A stretch of DNA of 64,000 nt from Ideonella aquatica (GTDB taxonomy: Bacteria > Pseudomonadota > Gammaproteobacteria > Burkholderiales > Burkholderiaceae_C), in contig NZ_JAGQDE010000008.1 in NCBI RefSeq assembly GCF_018069755.1, positions 62,001 to 126,000 of the forward strand, written 5' to 3'. How positions within the stretch are numbered: the first letter of the stretch is position 1; each line of letters opens with the position of its first letter. The notes under the pieces are model-generated. The model was not told where the DNA came from and ran no database searches. It saw only the letters and a list, made by a program, of their open reading frames with translations. The position numbers and the translations under genes were made by a program. Below are positions 59,611-64,000 of the stretch, piece by piece.

Positions 59611-61005
59611 TCAGTCGTCGTCGTCCTCGCTGTCGACATCGTCCTCGTCGTCGTCGCTGTCGCCCAGGGCGCCCACGATCGACAACACCTCGATACCGAC
59701 CACCGCAGGCATGGCGGCGATGTCGCCGACAAAGGCCAGCTCCATGCGGACTTCATCGATCGGTTCGGTCCATTCCACCGGGAAGCAGATCTCTTCGCGT
59801 CCGACCTCCAGCGTCTGCGCCGGGTGGCCGTTGATGGACACATTGGCCAGCAAGGGCTGATCGCCGGTGGTGCGCAGTGCCACGCGGACCGTGCCCTTGT
59901 GGCGGTAGCGCCGCCGGTACGGCAGCCGGAAATTGACCACGCCCACCGGGCCGCCTGGGCGGGCCCGGGCCAGGTCGGTGTCCTCGGGCACGACCTCCAG
60001 CGTCCAGCCCTCGGTGAAGATCATGTAGAACACCCGGGCCTGCCCCTGCCAGCCGCGCTGGGTGATCATGTGCAGCCGGTCGACAACCTCCATCACCTGG
60101 GCTTCGACCTCCTCCACGGTTTCAGCCTTGTCGGGGCGCCAGGCGTCCTTCATGGGCAGTCCGTCGCCATTCTTCAGGTAGCGCCTGGCAAACTCCTCGT
60201 TGCTGGCACGGAACTGCTCACGCAGCTCCTCCACCCGTTCGCGGGTCATGAAGAAACGCGAGCCGACGCCATTGGCCGTCAGGCGACAGGCCAGATCCTG
60301 CAATTGCTTGTTCCGCAGCGAGGTCGAGCCTTCCTCGCGCTTGACCTTCATGAGCAGCGCGGCGAACTGCGAGGCCAGGCTGGGGTTGGTCTCGCCCTGC
60401 TCCAGATCCAGCTGCTGAGGATCCGCGATGCCGATCGCGTGGAAGAAGTCGGCCAGCAGGTCGTTGTCGACAAAGGCGCTGCGGTGGAAAAGGCGGGCGT
60501 GGACGCAGCCCGGACCGAAGGCCAGCTCGAATGTCTGGCAGACCTTGAGGTAATCCAGCGGCCGGCGGCGGATCCAGCGGTTCACCCGGTCGTTGTCGTC
60601 CAGGTCAAAGCGCTTGCGGCGCAGCTTCTGCTTTTGCAACAGCGAGGACTGGACCCATTCCACCTGCTCGCGCACGTACATCACGACCATGGGCTCGTAG
60701 CCCTGAAACACCTCGGCCAGTTGGCTCAGGCTGTCGGCATCCACGCGCCACAGGCCCTCATTGGACATGATCAGGTGGCGACCGGTGGGCAGCATGCGCT
60801 GTGCCTCGGCGGCGAACTCGGCCCAGCCGGCGTCGTTCGGGTCGCGCCACTCCAGCCGGTGCTTGGCAGACCGGGGCATGGTGCGCCGGCTTTCGACGAC
60901 GTGGTAACCCAGGTTCGCGAGGGCCTCTTCGTTGCGCTTGAGGGCGATTTGGATGCTGGTCGTTCCGGTCTTTCCGGTACCGACATGCAGGATCAGCTTG
61001 GGCAC
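59611..61005 (-). CDS. sulfotransferase-like protein with an acidic C-terminal tail
   Basis: This 464-residue protein begins at GTG 61005 (VPKLILHVGTGKTGTTSIQ), with GGAG nine bases upstream; a longer reading would add 76 residues of intergenic-like sequence. The PAPS-loop-like HVGTGKTGTTS sits at residues 7-17, and the first 250 residues resemble P-loop sulfotransferases with YVREQVEWVQSSLLQKQ. The C-terminal third (about residues 330-450) is a beta-rich segment of unknown type, ending in an acidic run with many Asp and Glu residues. It lies between mfd and a chemoreceptor gene, where other Burkholderiales keep mfd close to serB. No signal peptide. Substrate unknown. Confidence 0.75.
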   Translation of the reverse strand: MPKLILHVGTGKTGTTSIQIALKRNEEALANLGYHVVESRRTMPRSAKHRLEWRDPNDAGWAEFAAEAQRMLPTGRHLIMSNEGLWRVDADSLSQLAEVFQGYEPMVVMYVREQVEWVQSSLLQKQKLRRKRFDLDDNDRVNRWIRRRPLDYLKVCQTFELAFGPGCVHARLFHRSAFVDNDLLADFFHAIGIADPQQLDLEQGETNPSLASQFAALLMKVKREEGSTSLRNKQLQDLACRLTANGVGSRFFMTRERVEELREQFRASNEEFARRYLKNGDGLPMKDAWRPDKAETVEEVEAQVMEVVDRLHMITQRGWQGQARVFYMIFTEGWTLEVVPEDTDLARARPGGPVGVVNFRLPYRRRYRHKGTVRVALRTTGDQPLLANVSINGHPAQTLEVGREEICFPVEWTEPIDEVRMELAFVGDIAAMPAVVGIEVLSIVGALGDSDDDEDDVDSEDDDD

Positions 61006-61082
61006 GAGCGGGGCTCCGTGGGTGAGAGTGGCAGGGATTGCTTGAATGGCCGCGAGGATAGCGTCACAGGACCGAGGTTCCC

Positions 61083-61172
61083 ATCCCACGTAGGGGTGGG
61101 ATCCTGCCGCCAGCACGGGCTGTCGCGAAAAAAGCCGCGAAACGCCCCGTTCATCCCACTCCAGCAGTGGGA
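61083..61172. promoter_or_regulatory. two similar inverted repeats in the sulfotransferase/chemoreceptor divergent region
   Basis: ATCCCAC-N6-GTGGGAT (61083-61102) and TCCCACT-N5-AGTGGGA (61154-61172) lie about 70 bases apart in the 230-base gap between divergent genes. Similar arms suggest binding sites for one regulator, or stem-loops in the chemoreceptor leader. AGGAGACATTC precedes the chemoreceptor start. Confidence 0.4.
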
Positions 61173-61235
61173 CGTGTCCGCCGAAGATGCGTGCAGGCCT
61201 CTGCTGTCGAAGGCCGTCCGATGTAGGAGACATTC

Positions 61236-62339
61236 ATGACCGGTTGGTTGCGCCGCTTCAGTCAGGCCCAGCGCGTGATGCTGGGTTTCTCGGTCCTGTC
61301 GCTGACCGTGCTGGCACAAGGCCTGTGGGCCGCCACGCTGCTGCCCACAGAGCTGGGCCTGTGGTTCGGGGCGGGATCTGCCGCGTTGGCCTGCCTGGGT
61401 CTGTTCAGCGGCTGGGCGGTACGCCAGAGCATCAAGGCCCCCGTCGAGGACACGGCCAATGTGGTGCAGCAGATCGCCCAGGGCGATCTGGAAGTCCGCA
61501 TTGAATCGCCCGGCCGCGACGAGTTGTCATGGTTGCGCCATGAACTCAACAGCATGCGCAAGAAACTGCGCTCGATGCTGCTCGACATGCGCCAGGGCAT
61601 CCATGGCGTGGCGGCGGCCTCCGAGGAGATCGCCAAAGGCAACCAGGACCTGTCGGCCCGCACCGAACAGCAGGCCGCAGCGCTGCAGCAGACCGCCAGC
61701 ACCATGGACCAGTTGGCCCACACGGTGCGTGGCAACGCCCAGCATGCCCGCGAGGCCAGCCATGCCATGGAGCAGGCGCGTGAGGTGGCCCAGCAGGGCG
61801 ACCAACTGATGCACGACGTGGAACAGCGCATGCGCGACATCCACCAGAGCGCCCAGCGCATCGGCGAGATCATCGGCGTGATCGATGGCATCGCCTTCCA
61901 GACCAACATCCTGGCGCTGAACGCTGCGGTCGAGGCCGCACGCGCCGGGGAACAGGGCCGCGGCTTTGCGGTGGTCGCGGGCGAGGTGCGCACGCTGGCC
62001 CAGCGCAGTGCCGCCGCGGCCCGCGAGATCAAGGACCTGATTCTCGATTCCGGCGCCAAGGTCGATGCCGGCAGCTCGCTGGTGTCCACCGCAGGAGAGA
62101 CCATGCGGGCCCTGCAGGAGCGGGTCAGCCGGGTGTCCACACTGATCGGCGAGATGGCCAGCGCCAGCGGCTCGCAGAGCGAAAGCATCGATCAGGTGCA
62201 CGCCGCGATCGCCCAGATCGACAACGCCACGCAGCAGAACGCTGCGCTGGTCGAGCAGGTGGCCGCCGCCGCTGGCTCACTGCGCCAGCAGTCGGAATCA
62301 CTGGCCCAGGCCTCGCAGGTCTTCCGCGTCAAGGCCTGA
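61236..62339 (+). CDS. methyl-accepting chemotaxis protein with minimal sensor
   Basis: The 367-residue chemoreceptor has two close membrane helices (about residues 14-34 and 40-60) with almost no periplasmic domain between them. A HAMP-like linker (about 63-115) and a cytoplasmic signalling domain follow. The signalling tip [20 protein letters not shown] with [14 protein letters not shown] is the highly conserved CheA/CheW contact site. With so small a sensor it may detect internal or membrane signals. It is divergent from the sulfotransferase gene and ends at a strong terminator before serB. Confidence 0.93.
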   Translation: MTGWLRRFSQAQRVMLGFSVLSLTVLAQGLWAATLLPTELGLWFGAGSAALACLGLFSGWAVRQSIKAPVEDTANVVQQIAQGDLEVRIESPGRDELSWLRHELNSMRKKLRSMLLDMRQGIHGVAAASEEIAKGNQDLSARTEQQAAALQQTASTMDQLAHTVRGNAQHAREASHAMEQAREVAQQGDQLMHDVEQRMRDIHQSAQRIGEIIGVIDGIAFQTNILALNAAVEAARAGEQGRGFAVVAGEVRTLAQRSAAAAREIKDLILDSGAKVDAGSSLVSTAGETMRALQERVSRVSTLIGEMASASGSQSESIDQVHAAIAQIDNATQQNAALVEQVAAAAGSLRQQSESLAQASQVFRVKA

Positions 62340-62366
62340 CGAGCAGCCGGTCGCTCGGCGACAATC

Positions 62367-62399
62367 AGGTCGGTCGGCCCACTGCCGACCGACCTTTTT
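62367..62399 (+). terminator. rho-independent terminator after the chemoreceptor gene
   Basis: A perfect 12-bp stem AGGTCGGTCGGC / GCCGACCGACCT with a 5-base loop is followed by TTTT, ending 14 bases before the serB start. Confidence 0.92.
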
Positions 62400-62412
62400 C
62401 TTGCGTCCGAGC

Positions 62413-63117
62413 ATGTCAACCCTCTCCCCCGGTCTGTTCATCCGCGGCTTTGAGCCGCCGCTGCGCCTGCGCGACTTCCGCCTGGTCGCCTTCGACATGG
62501 ATTCCACGCTGATCAACATCGAATGCGTGGACGAGATCGCCGCCGCCGCCGGACGCAAGGACGAGGTGTCGGCCATCACCGAGGCCGCAATGCGCGGCGA
62601 GATCACCGACTACAAGGACAGCCTGCGCCGCCGCGTGGCCCTGCTCAAGGGCGTGCCGGTGACCGCACTGGACGAGGTCTACAACCGCCACCTGCACCTC
62701 AATCCGGGCGTCGAGACCTTCGTTGGCGCCTGCCAGGCGGCGGGACTGAAGACGCTGCTGGTCTCGGGCGGCTTCACCTTCTTCTCCGATCGCGTCAAGC
62801 ACCGTCTGGGCCTGGATTTCGCCCGCGCCAATGTGCTGGAGATGGACAACGGCGTACTCACCGGCCGTCTGGTGGATCGGCCCTGGGGCGACATCGTCGA
62901 CGGCGCCGAGAAGCGCCGCGTGGTGCTGGAGGTGTGCGAGCTGATGGGCATCGCGCCCACGCAGGCGATCGCGGTGGGTGACGGCGCCAATGACCTGCCC
63001 ATGATGAGCGTGGCCGGCCTGTCCATCGCCTTCCATGGCAAGCCGGCGGTGCGCGACCAGGCCATGCTGTCGATCGAGACCGGAGGCATGGACCGCGCGC
63101 TCGACGTGCTGCGCTGA
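62413..63117 (+). CDS. serB: phosphoserine phosphatase
   Basis: SerB makes serine from phosphoserine, the last step of serine synthesis. The 234-residue HAD-family enzyme has the nucleophile motif FDMDSTLINIE (Asp28, Asp30), VSGGFTFFSDRVK and VGDGANDLPMM. It is the short form without an N-terminal ACT domain. ATG 62413 lies just after the upstream terminator, so its promoter must overlap that hairpin or read-through serves it; I see no separate promoter in between. Confidence 0.96.
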   Translation: MSTLSPGLFIRGFEPPLRLRDFRLVAFDMDSTLINIECVDEIAAAAGRKDEVSAITEAAMRGEITDYKDSLRRRVALLKGVPVTALDEVYNRHLHLNPGVETFVGACQAAGLKTLLVSGGFTFFSDRVKHRLGLDFARANVLEMDNGVLTGRLVDRPWGDIVDGAEKRRVVLEVCELMGIAPTQAIAVGDGANDLPMMSVAGLSIAFHGKPAVRDQAMLSIETGGMDRALDVLR

Positions 63118-63185
63118 GTCCGTCGGCGGCGCCCCCCCTGCTTTTCCGTCTTTAGCCCAGGTCCCGGCCAGCCGATAGCCGGGGC

Positions 63186-64000
63186 ATGAACCGCATCTTC
63201 GTCATCCATCCCTCGGGTGAGCGCCGCGAACGCCTGGCGCAAGCCCTTCAGCCGCTGGGCGGCCGCATCGTCGAAGCCTTTGGCCGTGGCGACAGCCTGC
63301 AGCGCCTGGCCGGCCCCGACGGCCAGCGCCGCGGCGACCTGGTGGTGATCGACCTCAGCGACTGGGCCGTACCAGGCACGGCGCTGATCCGCGCGCTGCG
63401 CCGCCAGGTGACCAGCCCGCTGCCGGTGCTGGTCTGCCTGCCGCCGGACACCCAGATGCCCGATCTGGCGGCCCAGGCCGCGCGCATCGCCGGCGCCAAT
63501 CTGCTGTTGCCCAGTCAGGCCACCACGGCGGATCTGACCGAGTCGGCGGCCCTGCTGCTGGGCCTGCCGCTGCGCTGCCTGGCCGGCGCGGACGCCTGCC
63601 AGCAGCGCCTGATCGATGCCTGGCAGCAGCAACTGGAGCTGGTGGCGCTGCCCGATGCGGCCGCACCGACAGTGGTGTCGGCGCGACGGGTCTTTGAATC
63701 GCTGCTGTGCCTGCGCCACGACGAACGCGGCGCCGAAGCGGCACTGGCCCTGACGGCGCTGGTGGGTGGCCCGGTGCCGCTGGGGCGCTGGGGTGGCTGG
63801 TACCACCCGGCGCACGAGACCGTGGCCGGCGAGGCCGAGCTGTCGCGCCGCCGCCAGCGGGTGCAGCCGCTGTGCCTGGTCTTTGATGCCGGCGGCCAAC
63901 GTTTCGCGCTGCCGCTGGACGCCGATGTCGCGCCAGGCTGCTGGTGGTCCGACGGTCACCCGCTGCCGCCCGTGCAGGAGCCGCTGGCAGCCCTGCCGCT
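63186..64000 (+). CDS. protein of unknown function, C-terminus cut by window edge
   Basis: The frame is open from ATG 63186 (MNRIFVIHPSGERRERLAQA) to the right edge with 271 complete codons. The first 115 residues have a receiver-like pattern (hydrophobic strand FVIHP, then DLVVIDLSDW, then LPVLVCLPPD), but the usual acidic pair and lysine of true receivers are missing. A later stretch, LCLVFDAGGQRFALPLDAD, resembles the first strands of CheW-like domains. The evidence is weak and no firm family can be named. It is next to serB and near a chemoreceptor gene, so a chemotaxis role is possible. Confidence 0.6.
   Translation, partial: MNRIFVIHPSGERRERLAQALQPLGGRIVEAFGRGDSLQRLAGPDGQRRGDLVVIDLSDWAVPGTALIRALRRQVTSPLPVLVCLPPDTQMPDLAAQAARIAGANLLLPSQATTADLTESAALLLGLPLRCLAGADACQQRLIDAWQQQLELVALPDAAAPTVVSARRVFESLLCLRHDERGAEAALALTALVGGPVPLGRWGGWYHPAHETVAGEAELSRRRQRVQPLCLVFDAGGQRFALPLDADVAPGCWWSDGHPLPPVQEPLAALP

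Overview
The window is a chromosomal segment of a high-GC betaproteobacterium, most likely Burkholderiales of the Rubrivivax/Leptothrix/Ideonella/Roseateles type. This placement is inferred from gene content and order: exbB-exbD-lpxK-ycaR-kdsB-adk, ispD-ispF beside mfd, smpB beside ratA-rnfH, a cbb3 oxidase cluster, and PHB-related genes (phaR and a hydroxybutyrate dehydrogenase). I see no rRNA, insertion sequence, prophage, CRISPR array or replication origin. Coding density is very high, and no gene-free stretch exceeds about 300 bases.

Layout. 1-5.6 kb: cbb3 cytochrome oxidase ccoI-S-N-O-Q-P on the minus strand, with ccoP cut by the left edge. 5.6-13.3 kb: a secreted DUF192 protein, Fe superoxide dismutase, exonuclease VII large subunit, then a plus-strand series (exbB, exbD, lpxK, ycaR, kdsB, adk) with several start/stop overlaps, followed by a separately regulated short-chain dehydrogenase and a small secreted protein. 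13.4-28.2 kb (minus strand) is the most unusual region. It encodes a peptide-type ABC importer (lipoprotein, two permeases, double ATPase), a TonB-dependent receptor, and three modification enzymes: a TPR-sulfotransferase, a TPR-aspartyl/asparaginyl beta-hydroxylase and a hydroxylase-sulfotransferase fusion. 28.5-40.7 kb: housekeeping genes (ldcA, tadA, guaA, an MFS exporter, guaB, rnfH, ratA, smpB, a prolyl aminopeptidase, a Cys/Met-metabolism lyase, rimO, phaR). 40.9-46.6 kb: a signalling trio made of an HD-GYP response regulator, a secreted histidine phosphatase and a large hybrid histidine kinase. 46.5-56 kb: a secreted orphan protein, tRNA-Val, relA, an alpha/beta hydrolase, hydroxybutyrate dehydrogenase, a SIMPL-domain protein, ompR-envZ, ispF and ispD fused to a VOC domain. 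56-64 kb: mfd, a second kind of sulfotransferase, a chemoreceptor, serB and a partial unknown protein.

How the parts may work together. The ABC importer and the TonB receptor could form one outer-to-inner-membrane uptake route for a peptide-like substrate. Both are preceded by a GGTTAACC-centred site. The three enzymes downstream of the receptor have no export signal and are separated from it by a strong hairpin terminator, so they may be made at low level by read-through to hydroxylate or sulfate an unknown protein or peptide. This is the best candidate for an undescribed system here. Its function is inference only.
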